Shown here: piece by piece, positions 35,654 through 47,317 of the stretch
How the letters are laid out: each line of letters starts with the position of its first letter
Position numbering within the stretch: the stretch's first letter is position 1
Source: Tetracladium setigerum
Lineage: Eukaryota > Ascomycota > Leotiomycetes > Helotiales
Direction: 5' to 3'
Assembly (NCBI GenBank): GCA_031472005.1
Contig: PZJY01000002.1
Span: 4,278,001-4,342,000 of the forward strand
Length of the DNA stretch: 64,000 nucleotides
The notes under the pieces: generated by a model
Database searches by the model: none
The model's input: the letters and a program-made list of their open reading frames with translations, nothing else
Told to the model about the DNA's origin: nothing
Program-made: the position numbers and the translations under genes

Positions 35654-38600
35654 ATGCGACGCCTCATGGTAATGGGTCGCAAACGTGACCAGGCGTTTCT
35701 CGGCGAAAAATCCAATGAAGCTCCGTCTGGTGTGCTCTCACCCTCCCGTGAACATATAAACGAAAGAGTTTTCCCTATCCGCAATCCAAGAATAAATGCA
35801 GAGAATGGTGTTAAGCTGGTAAGTACGTGTATTTGTTCCAGAGTCTCTAGCTAATATATAACGCTAGGAACGCGACAGCGAGTTTGCTGAGCACACAACC
35901 TTTCCCTCTTCACTTGGCAGTGATGACTCTTCCCATTCTGGGAGGGGAAGCAAAACCAAAACAAAAGAAATTGATGAACAGCCGAGAATCTCAGAGAGAG
36001 CTCAATACGTTCATTCAAATTCTGGTCCTCCCAGGGTGCTCACTGGGGCCACTGCAGATAGGAGCAAACCCGCACTCCGTCGATGCGAAGACGAGCCCAT
36101 TCATCTGCCAGGAGCTATTCAAAGCTTCGGCGCTTTGTTGGGGTTAAGATATAGCGACGATGGCCAGCTCGAAGTGAGAATTGCAAGTGAAAACTGCCGC
36201 AAAATTTTGGGATACGGTCCTGAGCAGCTGTTTGCGTTGCCATCTTTTCTTGATGTCCTTCGAGAAGACACACGGGACGAGATCGTGGCGCGGGTTAGCC
36301 ATGCGCTTCTCGATGTCCACGGAATCAAAAAGGAGACCCGGCTGGATGTTTTTCAATTGACCCTAACTTTTCCGTTTGAGCCCGATGTTCGACTTTGGTG
36401 TGCCATTCACCCGCTCCAGCTCCAGAGCGAATGGTGATATTTGAATTTGAGGACCACTCAGATGCGTTTTTCCTAAAGGATATAGGAGCAGCAAAGGCAT
36501 TACCAATATCACCAGTTCCAAACATGGGTTTTGAGGTCTCTCCAAAGACTTGGAGAAAAGCACTACTAGCGCCAGCAAATCTCTTCCAGTGCTTGAGATT
36601 GCAAGGAAGAAGAAGAACAAAGAATTCTCGGCACTGGACCTTTTCAATGCTATGACCCAAGCTCAACAACAGATTGAAAGATGCAGATCTTTGCAGTCAA
36701 TATTTGATGTTGTGGTTGGAATCATTTCCGAATTGACTGGCTTTCATCGTGTGATGTTTTACCGCTTTGATGCCAAGAAGAATGGGCTGGTAGAAGCCGA
36801 ACTTCTCAACCATCAGGCAAGCACTGATGCTTTCCGAGGCAAGTTATCTCACAATTGCCGAAATATCATTGCTTACTTTCAACAGGGATGCATTTTCCTG
36901 CTTCGGACATTCCAAAGCAAGCTCGGGAGCTGTATATTATCAATAGAATCCGTCTTCTTTATGACCGCGAGGCAGAGACAGCCAGACTGGTGAGCATTTA
37001 TTTCCCAGTTCTTTCTCTTTGACATCTTTCTCTTTGCGGTTATTCCGCTCTATTGGAGAGTTCTTAAGTTGACCTTGTAAAGGTATCACGAAACAGGGCC
37101 GATTTTAAGAAGCCGTTGGATCTCACTCATGCATATCTGCGCGCCACTTCACCCGTACACTTGAAGTATCTTGCAAACATGGGCGTTCGTTCGACAATGT
37201 CTATATCCATTGTGATTGACTCCGATCTTTGGGGGCTCATAGCCTGTCACGGGTACGGAGATTTTGGAACTCGAGTATCCCTCCCGATCAGGGAGCTTTG
37301 CCGGACAATTGTAAGTAGGATCAAGAAACATCTCTTCCAAATTTACTTTCCAAGTGCAAATAGTTGCACCCTGGACAAGTCATGCTAACCTATCGTCCAT
37401 TCAGGGAGAATGTGCAGCGGCCAATATTAAAAAGTTTCTCATGTTGCAACGTTTGGAAGCTCGACGTTCGCCAATTGCCAATCCATCCTCCCAAGATTTA
37501 TCAGTCGTCGCTTCCAGCTCATCTGCCGAGTTGCTCAAACTTGTGGATGCAGACTTCGCTCTGTTGAGCATTAACGACGAGGCAAAGGCAATCGGAAGGC
37601 CGGAACCATATCGGGAGGCCATAGCCATTATGTCTTATCTGCAATCATGTCGATTTACTGATATCCAGCACTCCCAAAGTATTAGATCAGACTTTCCGGG
37701 ACTCAGCTACCCACCTGGCATCACCCTTGGCGGATTACTCTTTGTGCCTCTAAGTGTTGGAGAAAAGAATGACTTCCTTGTATTCTTCAGAAAGGGTGAA
37801 CAACAGGAAAAGAAATGGGCAGGGTATGTACAAAGACGTAGTCCCGTGATCCCGCGCTGAAATTGCCTCTGTTTATATATATGCTGACTCGATCTTGCCT
37901 CCCCAGAAATCCCCACGAGACGAAATACAAGCCCAATACTCATACCCTTGAGCCTCGGGCCAGCTTCGCACAGTGGGTTGAGACAACCGCTGGCACAAGT
38001 AGGCAGTGGACAGAAGATCAATGTGAGTCACCTCAGTCACAATGCCGAAAACTACTGACGGAAATTTCAGTGGATACTGCAGGAATTTTAGCATTGCTGT
38101 ATTCGAGATTCAGTGATGTATGGCGACAAAAGAGTTCAGCGTCTGGTGTACAGGACAGCCAAATGGCCTTGATTCACAACTCATCTCGTGAAGGTAAGTT
38201 TGAGTGATTTAGATTTCTGATTTGATAACTGCAGTGAGCCTCCAACTAAAACATAACAGTCCGAACACCTCTTTACGAAATCATCAACTATCTCGAGATG
38301 GCTTTGGAGAATAACACGGATGATTACACCCGTATCATCGTGGGTGAAGCACAAAGGGCTTCGAAATCCTTGGCTTCTATTGTAGATAATCTTATGAGAA
38401 TCACTGAAACAGAGGAGGGGTCTATCAAGGCTGCGGAACCACCTTCAATCTAAAACTCACTGGTAAACTCCCAATGGCTGGAACATAGGTGTTATACTTA
38501 CAGTTTTCCAGCATCAAAAGTCCTTCAAACTCTGCAAAAGGAAGCGAAACGAAAGGGTCAGGTTTTGTCCTTCTCAGTTCAGGAGAGGCTACCAACGGCC

Positions 38601-39205
38601 GTCAAGGGAGACTCTAGCAACTTCAAACAGCTGATCATATACTTTGCCAACAACGCCCTTAAGAATGCAACAACTGTCAAGGTCGATATCAATCTCATTC
38701 GCACCAGAGATGCGTTCTTGACCATAGAGCTCTTGTTCCAAGATAGTGGTGCCGGAATGTCTGACGAAGAACTTGATGTACCTGATTCCCTTTCACCCAA
38801 TTGACTAACACCTGCTAACACTATTCGCAGGACGCCTTCCAAGAATTTCAACAGGTCCAAGACGACGAAAGTTGGCCTCTTCCCAATAAAACCTCCACGT
38901 CTAGCCACGATGAGACTGATGCAGCAGCAACCGTGGATGTCGCAGCAATCGCGCGATATGTTCGCAATGCGAATGGACAGATCCAAGTCAAGACCGAGAT
39001 AGGAACTGGTACTCTTTTCAGTGTAGAGCTCATGGTTGAAACCTCAATGTCACCAGAAACAAGGCCAGGAAAGCTTCGGAACATTCTGGCGTCACTTGGA
39101 TCGACAAAAGGTCTTTCTCCGCCACCGTTCATGAAACCCCCGAGGCCAATTGCGAACGAGTCAACGAGGGGATTTGAGACGGTGGAAGTTGGTGGGCAGA
39201 GATGA
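35654..39205 (+). CDS. phy: Fungal phytochrome with degenerate kinase output (three apparent -1 frameshifts)
   Basis: Red/far-red photoreceptor. Exons are 35654-35818, 35868-36838, 36886-36989, 37083-37310, 37405-37823, 37907-38022, 38071-38193, 38260-38462, 38512-38777 and 38831-39205, about 990 residues if the frame is continuous. In order it has an N-terminal extension with ERVFPIR; chromophore-site Cys ~127 in RRCEDEPIHLPGAIQSFGAL; PAS; GAF with HFPASDIP and LRATSPVHLKYLANMG; PHY with the tongue motif EPRASF; DHp; and HATPase. The sensory motifs are intact. The output is not: the H-box reads NSSREVRTPL, with Arg (CGT) for the phosphoacceptor His; G1 (DSGAGMSDEELD) and an N-box Asn remain; the G2 glycines are lost (TVDVAAIARYV); and no receiver domain follows. 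Frame slips lie at 36410-36412, ~36547 and ~38440, each explained by one missing base. The third intron set includes a GC-AG intron at 36839-36885. Confidence 0.88.
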
Positions 39206-40074
39206 GATGGAAGAGAATGTGCATAAAATGTTGGTAATATAACGGTGGGAAATAGTGAGCTTCAGGTAACAAGGAGTAAATAAATACGACGGTGGGAAAG
39301 ATCAATAGTAATGTTAATATCTGACTGCTAATAAATAATTGTAACATCTAATGATATCAACAGTGGGTATTAGCATTTGTAAAATTGATGGGAATGTCAA
39401 AACTCTCGAAGACCTACAGTGCAAGTCTGATATATTTGAAATGAGATCTGTGAGGTATATTTCGGGCAGTGAAGTAGGTATTTCGTGACGAATTTACCCT
39501 CCTTGAGACCTATTTATGGAAAGTCTTATTCTGTTGACGTAGTTGGCAAAATATATAAAATGTAGCGATGAACTTCACTGTTCGCACATATTCTCTAGGA
39601 CTGTTTGTTTGTATGAACCTCCCAAAATACCAGAAATAGTCTGAATTAAATAGTAAGTAAGCACATCTCGGGATGAACCCGACTTCGCAAAGCGCATGCA
39701 GCTGAGCCAAGTCTCCACTGCGGGACGGTTCCCCCTCGTCGCGTGAACTAAACTACTAGAATCGGCGTCATCTCGCAAATATCTGTTCTCTTTCCCTCTC
39801 AATTTCTATTTCGAAGCACGACTTGAGTGACTCATTCTCCATGCAATTTTAATTGTGTCCTTCAAGTTTAGCATTGGATCCAATTGTTGAGAATCAAACC
39901 AGCGTGTCCTGATTACGAATTCCTGGCGTATCGTCGAAGATCAAAAGGCTAGGACCCACTCTCACGTTCCTGCTTTGATATTGGCATCAGCCTTTCTCTA
40001 CTTTAATGGCCTGAACTGCTGTTGCCATCTACCAGATTATTCACTGTCTCTGTGTGCCCCTTCACGAATATACA
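39206..40074. other. Intergenic region, no gene seen
   Basis: 870 bases between phytochrome and the CofD-like gene. AT-rich, with no receiver-domain remnant or other conserved frame. The ORF at 39510-39802 (minus) lacks motifs. Confidence 0.5.
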
Positions 40075-41794
40075 ATGAGCCGAAAGAATATTGTAGTCTT
40101 TTCGGGGGAAGTGCGGCGAACAACCTTGTTGATGTCTTTGGAAAATTGGCAGGCGATAAGGGATGCTCTTTGAGCTAGTAAGTGTTTCTCAACTTGGCGT
40201 CAATGAGACAATACTGATAACATTTGCAGTATCATCCCCATTAGTGATAATGGAGGATCTTCGAGTGAACTAATTCGTGTGTTTGGAGGACCAGGAATTG
40301 GAGATGTGAGGAGTATGTATATCTCCTTCTTCAAACTTTGACAACTCTCACGAGTTGACAGACATGTTTTTCTTAAACTACAAAATAAAATTCCGCTACC
40401 TAACTGGAAATATATACCATAAAACTTTGTTGTCAAGTAGCAATGCTGACAGTCTCCTAGGTCGCCTCGTTCGTCTCATCCCAGACACTCCCTCAAATGC
40501 AGCAATCAAAGCTCTCTTCGCCCACCGTCTGACATCTCTGTCCCACCTTGCTGCCCGGACTGAATGGCTCGAGATAGTCGAGTCTCGCCATCCCCTCTGG
40601 ACTTCGATCCCATCCTCCAAACGAGAGCTCATTCGTTCCTTTCTCAATACCATCAACCTTGAGATTGTCAAACGAGTCCGGCCCTCATCTGTCTTCAGCT
40701 TCCAATCTGCATCTGTCGGAAACTTATTCCTCACTGGTGCAAGACTCTTCACGGGCAGTTTCGAGAGTGCAATTTATTTACTTGGTGCTATCACTGGTGT
40801 GCCGGGGAATGTGATGGTCGTGCCCGCGATCAATTCAAACTTCAGCTATCATATCAGTGCCGGACTGGAAGACGGGACTGTGATTACAGGACAAAACGCC
40901 ATTTCCCACCCAAGTGTAAGTGCAAATATTGCAACAGGTGCAGATATCTCTACCGCTCCAACATCCGCTGGGACTCCAGCAGCTGGATTTCAAACCCCCT
41001 CGGGAAATGGAGGGAGTCTACGGCCTCTCAGCCACCATCTTTCACTGCTGGATCTGCCAACCACAAAGCTTCAAGAGGACGAAGAAGACCACGAACATGA
41101 CTCTGAAGACGCAAATCTTCCAGGCAGTCACCCTTCCCTCCGCATCTCGTCAATTCACTTCTCCAAAACAACAACTACTCTCCTTCCTTCCCGCATTTCA
41201 CGCATCTGGTATATCAATCCTTATGGCCAAGAAATCCGTCCAGCAGCCAACCTAAAAGTGATGGAAAGTCTTGACTCTGCCAGCTGTATTATCTACTCCA
41301 TTGGAAGTCTCTACACCAGTTTGGTACCCAGCTTGATTCTACGAGGCGTGGGAGAAGGTATTGCCGCGAGGGATGGGGCGAGATACAAGGTTTTGATCTT
41401 GAATGGTTGTCTGGATAGAGAGACGAGTGTAGAAGGTGGGAATAACTACGGAGCTGTGGATTTCGTCAAAGCTATTGTAGAAGCTTGCGTTTCGAGCTCG
41501 TTACCAGCGAAAACGGTTGTTCGTGACGAGACGAAGATGAAAGTTCCCAAGGAACAGTGGAGGAATTATGTTACTCACATTATTTACTTAGCCGGGGAGG
41601 GGACACCGAGGGTCGAGAAGGAGGAATTGGCGATGTTGGGGATTGATTGTGTAAGAGTGTATGGGAGGAAAGGTAGCGAGGGAATGCTGTATGATTCCAC
41701 CGCTCTTGGTGGGGCGTTGGAGGCGATTATTGGGAAGAGGGACCTGAGAAGTGGCGAGATGAGCAGGAGAAATACTTTGGGCGTTATTGTATGA
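40075..41794 (+). CDS. CofD/UPF0052 (YvcK-like) protein, apparent -1 frameshift near its start
   Basis: The family shares the fold of 2-phospho-L-lactate transferase; bacterial YvcK binds UDP-sugars and affects carbon metabolism, and the fungal role is unknown. Exons 40075-40177, 40230-40312 and 40461-41794 give about 506 residues. Introns are 52 nt (donor GTAAGT) and 148 nt (donor GTATGT). Motifs are MSRKNIVVFS then GGSAANNLVDVF (nucleotide-binding glycine loop), IPISDNGGSSSELIRVFGGP, PGIGDVRSRLVRLIPD and SVGNLFLTGARLFTGSFESA. An acidic His-rich insertion (EDEEDHEHDSEDAN) interrupts the domain at ~residue 250, and IWYINPYGQEIRPA and IYSIGSLYTSLVPSLILRGVG follow. The ATG frame and the GGSAANN frame differ by one base at the GGGGG of 40104-40108. 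One more G would join them, so I keep this as a CDS. Confidence 0.82.
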
Positions 41795-42179
41795 ATGTGA
41801 ACATTGTCTCCGAGGGATTCGTGGGACTAGCCTGTTTCTGGAGTTGGAGGTCAGCGTTTGCCAGATTGTAGAGTTGTTACAATGATACGAAGTTCCAGAT
41901 CAATGACCCGAGACTAGAGTTGAAGGCTTCCACAATTTACTACGCCACACTTCAACTCATATGATAACCGCATGTAAAAGGCTGTCCGTAAACTCATGAT
42001 GCATGTCTGTCTGTACAGCTCGGCATATCAAGTTGCCGGTGTGCTTCCTCTCCCAAACCATCTATGCACCTCCTACATATCCGTTCCCAGTGGTATAAAA
42101 GCAACGCCCAAACTCCAATGTATGCTATCGCTAATCCCAAATCTATGCCTATCTTCCCATGCAAGTGCCCCCGTAAGCC
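41795..42179. other. Convergent 3' flanks
   Basis: Between the stops of the CofD-like and RING genes. No coding signal or clear repeat. Confidence 0.45.
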
Positions 42180-43363
42180 TTAGTGTCTAGCTGGCTGCTT
42201 CCCTTTCTTGTTCGCCGTCATCAACTTCATCTCCAAGGGGAATGCACCGTTCTTTGGCGGCTTCGCCCCCGGCTTGCCCATATTGATCACCGTTCTGCAG
42301 ACTGGACAGCTTCTTTTGTCACCTGCATTCAGGGCAGAGTGGAGGCATTCGGAGCAGAAGAGGTGGCCTGTTATTCCAGTCAGTGAACCGGCTTCGAACT
42401 GAAAAGAAAGCGAGAGTACATACCACAATGTGTAACGGTCAAATCTGTTGGATTATCCATACAGATGATGCACTGAAATTCTGCTAGCTTCACAGGCTTG
42501 TTCGACTCGTCCACATTCTGCTTTCGAATAGCCTCTGCCTGCTGCTTCGCTTGGAAATCATCGTAGTCCTTCTTGCCCTCAACCTGCTCCAAATCGATCA
42601 CTTCAACTGGATCTTGACTTGACCTTGGAGTTACCGTGCGGGTACTCCTCCTCACGATCTTTGGTGCAGAGGACTCGCCTGATCCCTCGGCCTTTCGTTT
42701 CTTATTTGGCGGCATTGGGGAAGACAATTCGGTCAGGTCGACGACGGTTGTTGTTTGTAGAGGGCTTCTGGACCTGCTTCCCGCGGGTGGCGAAGGAGGG
42801 AGGAATAAATTGTCAAATGGGTCTGGGGAAGCAGAGTCGCGGAGGGTAAAGTTGTATGCGTAATCAAATCCTCGCCGCGGATCGGGGAGGAGACTGGCTT
42901 GCTGGTTGGAGGGGGGCGGTGGAAGATGGCGAGAGGAGTGGTTGTCTCCAGGATGCGAAGGGAAGTAGTTGACGGAAGAAGAAGCAGCAGTAGCAGCAGC
43001 AGCAGGCGGAGAGGAGTTGATATGCGGCGGCGGAGGAGGAAAGGCGTCGAAGAAGTGAGAAGGGTCTAGGGAAGGCAAGTGATCGTCGTCAAAGTCGTAA
43101 TTGGCGTGCTGGTGGTGATTGGGGATGATTGGAGGAAGAGTGAGAGAGTTATCGAAGCCGAAGTTAAGATTATTCTGGTTGTGGCTGTGATTGGGATTGG
43201 GATTGGGATTGGGATTGGGGTTGTGAATGTTCCCCAAGGAGGGCGATCGCGCCTCGAATTTGGGAGAAGGTGATGATGCCTGGTAGGAGGAATAGGTGTA
43301 GTCGTAGTTTCCGTAGGCACTCGCGCGCGGATCATTGGAGGGCCCAGCGCTGGCATGCGACAT
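42180..43363 (-). CDS. RING-finger protein resembling a SUMO-targeted ubiquitin ligase (Slx8/RNF4 type)
   Basis: Exons 42424-43363 and 42180-42367 give 375 residues. The 56-nt intron (donor GTATGT) lies within the RING. The first ~200 residues are disordered, Pro/Asn/His/Ser-rich, with an (NP)n run encoded by a GATTGG repeat. Two acidic-flanked hydrophobic cores fit SUMO-interaction motifs: TVVDLTEL and VEVIDLEQ. A basic nuclear-localisation-like PPNKKRKAEG lies between them. The C-terminal RING is C3HC4: CIICMDNPTDLTVTHC, then GHLFCSECLHSAL, then CPVCR. The arrangement SIM-NLS-SIM-RING at the C-terminus is that of Slx8/RNF4 E3 ligases, which ubiquitinate SUMO-modified proteins during DNA repair. 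That role is inferred and not shown. Confidence 0.85.
43189..43218 (+). repeat. Hexanucleotide microsatellite (GATTGG)5
   Basis: Five tandem GATTGG units. On the minus strand they encode the Asn-Pro dipeptide run of the RING protein, so unit number changes protein length in frame. Confidence 0.9.
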
Positions 43364-43849
43364 GCTTGCGAGCGATCTCTGTGCACAGTAGATTGATTGT
43401 CGGAGCCTAAATGGATGGGTAGGTGCGGTGCGTAGGTAGGTAGGTAGGTAGGAGAGGGAGTTGCAGGCGAGAAGATGTGAAAATATATGACGCTATTTGC
43501 AAGTTCAGCTGTTGGGGAGAAGCGAGAGAAGGGAGAGAGAGTGACGGGGGACTAGAGAGGTGGTGGTGGTGGTGTTGTTACTGCGTTGTACCATCTCACT
43601 TTTGCTTCTCCTCCCTCACTCAAGCGGCACTGGATTTTTCGATGCAGTGGAGCGGAAAGCTTATCGATTGCAGGGAGTCGCGCACCCTGCAGCAAGAGGA
43701 ACTTCTATTGTTCTTCCATGCCAATTAATCTCACACGTCAACTACCATCCCATCCCATCCACACAAACCTCACGACCATCTACACTACACTACACTGCAC
43801 TTGCACTGCATCACACCCAACATGCGATCGCCATAACGGATAATAGGAC
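43364..43849. promoter_or_regulatory. Divergent promoter between RING gene and DNA polymerase gamma
   Basis: Under 500 bases between outward-facing starts. It includes a (GGTA)n tract (43432-43452), a (GGT)n patch at 43558-43572 and, before the polymerase start, CATCC/CACTACACTACACTGCACTTGCAC leader sequence. Functional sites cannot be fixed by eye. Confidence 0.4.
43432..43452. repeat. (GTAG)n tetranucleotide microsatellite
   Basis: About five GTAG units in the upstream region of the RING gene. Non-coding. Confidence 0.9.
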
Positions 43850-46800
43850 ATGCTGCTCTCCTCCATCCGCGCTGGCCGTTCGAGTAATGCTCGCGTTGCC
43901 ACCAGCTGGGTCCGTCTGGCAACGCATCGGGCGCATCAACACCATAATACAAGTTCGCGAGTGCCCACGCAAGGGAGATCCTATGCGACTGAGACATCTT
44001 CAACTGAGGTAGATTCGGCCTCTTCAATCCTGAGTATGTGTGACATGGCCAATACGCATGTTTAGATGCTGACAGTGCTGCTCTCCCAGATTCTCAGGCA
44101 AGATACAACGAAATAGGGGTGCAACAGCTTAGCAGTCATGTCTACTCCCAGATCTTCCCTCAAAGCCCCTCCCCGGCTCCCCCAGAGTTGGTAGAACTCT
44201 CCAAAGACCATCTCCGCAGGCATGACTTACTAGGCAAAACCAACGACAACAGTGCGCCCATCTCGTTTGACCTCCCAACCCTCCAAGGTGCGACCCTCGA
44301 CGAACACTTTCACAGACTTGGCCTTGATGCCGCCGAACCGTTCCTCGCGCAAGCAAGTCAGTTCACACGATCAAGCCCACCCCCGAAACCGCGAAGATGG
44401 GATCACCGAAGTGGCTGGACGAAGTACTATCCCGATGGAAGATCAGAGGCAGTGGACGCGCCGAATGAGGAGATGCTATGCTTTGATACGGAAGTAATGT
44501 GGAAAGAGAGTTCATTCGCAGTCATGGCTTGTGCGGTTAGTCCGACGAATTGGTATGCCTGGCTATCGCCTTGGTTACTGGGTGAGACAAAAAATGACAG
44601 ACATTTAATTCCGCTTGGAGATCCCACTAAGCCTCGAATCATTGTGGGACACAACATTGGATATGATCGAGCGCGAGTGGCCGAGGAGTACGACCTCAAA
44701 CAATCAAAGAACTTCTTCCTGGATACAATGTCGCTTCATGTGGCCGTCAACGGGATGTGCTCGAGGCAGAGACCCACCTGGATGAAGCATAGGAAAAATC
44801 GGGAGCTGAGGGACAAGATTGCTGGGGAGACGGACAATGCGGAACTGGCCAGCTTGCTAGGGAACAAGTCGTTGACAGAGGAAGAGGAAGAGCTGTGGGT
44901 GGGAAGGAGTTCTGTCAATTCGCTACGGGACGTGGCGAAGTTTCACCTCAATGTCACGATCGACAAGACACAGAGAGATCATTTTGGCACTACCGAGATT
45001 GAGGACATTCGCTCAAAGCTGGACGAATTACTGGATTATTGTGCTGCGGATGTGGACGTCACCCACCGAGTATACAAGATTGTGTTCTCGAATTTCCTCA
45101 AGACTTGCCCTCATCCCGTCAGTTTTGCCGCACTGCGACATCTCTCCTCGGTCATTCTCCCCGTCAACAAATCATGGGAATCCTACATTGCAAATGCAGA
45201 GGCAACCTACCATAAATTGTCAGATGGAGTCCAGGATCGATTACTGAACTTAACAGCGAAGGCTCTTGAAATCAAAGACGACGAGGAGAAGTGGAGCACG
45301 GACCCTTGGCTGCAACAGCTGGACTGGTCTGGCCAGGAAATCAAGATGGTGAAGGGAAAGAAGAAAAACGATCCACCTCGGCCAGCTGCTCGACAAAAAT
45401 TGCCGGGGATGCCACGGTGGTACAAAGATCTCTTCCAAAAATGGATGGTCCCATAGGTTTATCCGTGAGAACTCGAATCGCTCCTCTGCTCCTTCGTCTG
45501 TCGTGGGATGGAAATCCATTGGTTTGGTCTGATAAATATGGCTGGACATTCCGAGTTCCGATCTCCGAGGCTCACAAGTACCAGGAGATCCAAATGCAGC
45601 AATGCACAGCTTTCGAGGAGAAGGACATCAGGTTGCGCGACGACAGAGACTCTGCATATTTCAAGTTGCCACACAAGGACGGTCCAACAGCTCGATGCGC
45701 AAATCCCATGGCTAAAAGCTACATGCCATATTTCGAAAAGGGAATCCTCTCATCTGAATTTGCCTACGCCAAAGAAGCGTTGGAAATGAATGCCTCCTGT
45801 TCGTATTGGATTAGCGCCAGGGATCGAATCATGTCGCAGATGGTTGTGTACGAGACTGATGGTGCCAAAGGTCCTCAGCAGGACAACTTACAATCCGAGA
45901 CTGGCTACATTCTACCCCAGGTCATTCCAATGGGTACGGTCACTCGCAGGGCTGTCGAGAACACCTGGCTCACAGCAAGCAATGCCAAGGCAAATCGTGT
46001 TGGATCTGAGCTGAAATCGATGGTTACAGCACCTCCTGGATATTGTTTTGTTGGAGCCGACGTGGATTCCGAAGAACTTTGGATCGCTAGTCTCATTGGC
46101 GATGCCCAATTTAAGCTTCACGGGGGTAACGCTGTTGGGTTCATGACGCTAGAGGGCACAAAGGCCGCTGGAACAGATCTGCATTCTCGGACTGCTGGGA
46201 TTTTGGGCATCACAAGAAACGACGCGAAAGTCTTCAATTATGGACGAATCTACGGAGCTGGTCTCAAATTCGCTTCAACTCTTCTCCGCCAATTCAACCC
46301 AACTCTCTCCGAATCCGAGACGACAAAGGTGGCTTCTAATCTTTACAAGGCCACCAAAGGTGCAAAGACAAACCGAAAGGCCTTGCACAAGAAATCTTTT
46401 TGGCGAGGAGGCACTGAAAGTTTTGTCTTCAACAAGCTGGAAGAGTTCGCCGAGCAAGAGCGTCCGCGAACACCAGTTCTCGGTGCTGGCATCACAGAAG
46501 CCTTGATGGCTCGATTTGTGAGCCATGGAGGTTTCATGACTTCTCGTATCAACTGGGCAATTCAGTCTTCAGGCGTTGACTATCTCCATCTCATCGTTGT
46601 TGCAATGGATTACTTGATGAGACGTTTCAATATTGATGCCCGACTTGCAATTACTGTTCACGACGAGATCAGATATCTCGTTCGGAGTGAGGATAAATAC
46701 CGTGCTGCGATGGCTTTGCAGGTAGCCAATGTTTGGACTAGGGCTATGTTTTCCCAGCAAGTCGGAATCAACGACCTACCCCAGTCTTGCGCCTATTTTT

Positions 46801-47317
46801 CGGCCGTCGACATCGACCATGTGCTTCGTAAGGAAGTTGACATGGATTGCGTCACTCCCTCACATCGTGAGAAGATCCCTCATGGCGAGTCTCTCGACAT
46901 TGTCACCCTCCTGTCGAAACCCGATGCACATCTGGATCCCTCGATCATTCCAACCAACCCCTCAACCTTTCTTCGATACCATACACCCCAAGGGTGCCGG
47001 TCATGGAGACTCTGGAATCAAATATGGACATCAGCTTTCTGAAAGCGCAAATCACGGCCGATGACAAGGAGCTTCGTGACATTCTCAAGGAACAACGTGA
47101 TGCAGCAGCCGCGGAGGCACCAGTCAAGAAACGAGCTTCGACTTCAAGGAAGACTAATGCTGTTCAATATCACTCGGAGCCGATCTTGGTTCAAGAGCCA
47201 GCTTTCTACAATAGCTGGGACAAGTCTCGTTACCGCGGGTATGAAAATGGAAAAGCAAAGCCACTGGTCTGGGAGAGATCGGCAAAGCAAGCCACCAGGC
47301 CTTCGTGGCGGGTATAA
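43850..47317 (+). CDS. mip1: Mitochondrial DNA polymerase gamma, two apparent -1 frameshifts
   Basis: Replicates mitochondrial DNA (family A polymerase with 3'-5' proofreading). Exon 1 is 43850-44033 and exon 2 is 44090-47317; the 56-nt intron has donor GTATGT, branch GCTGAC and acceptor CCCAG. The product would be about 1137 residues. The N-terminus is Arg/Ser/Ala-rich without acidic residues, like a mitochondrial presequence. NEIGVQQLSSHVYSQIFP is the fungal Mip1 N-domain. Exonuclease motifs are CFDTEVMW (Exo I), VGHNIGYDRARV (Exo II) and LDYCAADVDVTHRVY (Exo III). Polymerase motifs are VGADVDSEELWIASLIGD (A), KVFNYGRIYGAG (B) and TVHDEIRYLV (C). The frame slips once at 45435-45436 (KDLF to PKMDGPI) and once at the GGG of 46992-46994 (FLRYHTPQG to VPVMETLE). 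Each is repaired by one added base. The gene is essential in fungi, so assembly error is likelier than mutation. Confidence 0.92.

Noticed and set aside
36395..36436. Short intron as explanation for the first phytochrome frame change
   Set aside because: The only GT...AG pair spanning the break would give an intron of about 28 nt, below any other intron in the window, and would remove conserved PAS residues.
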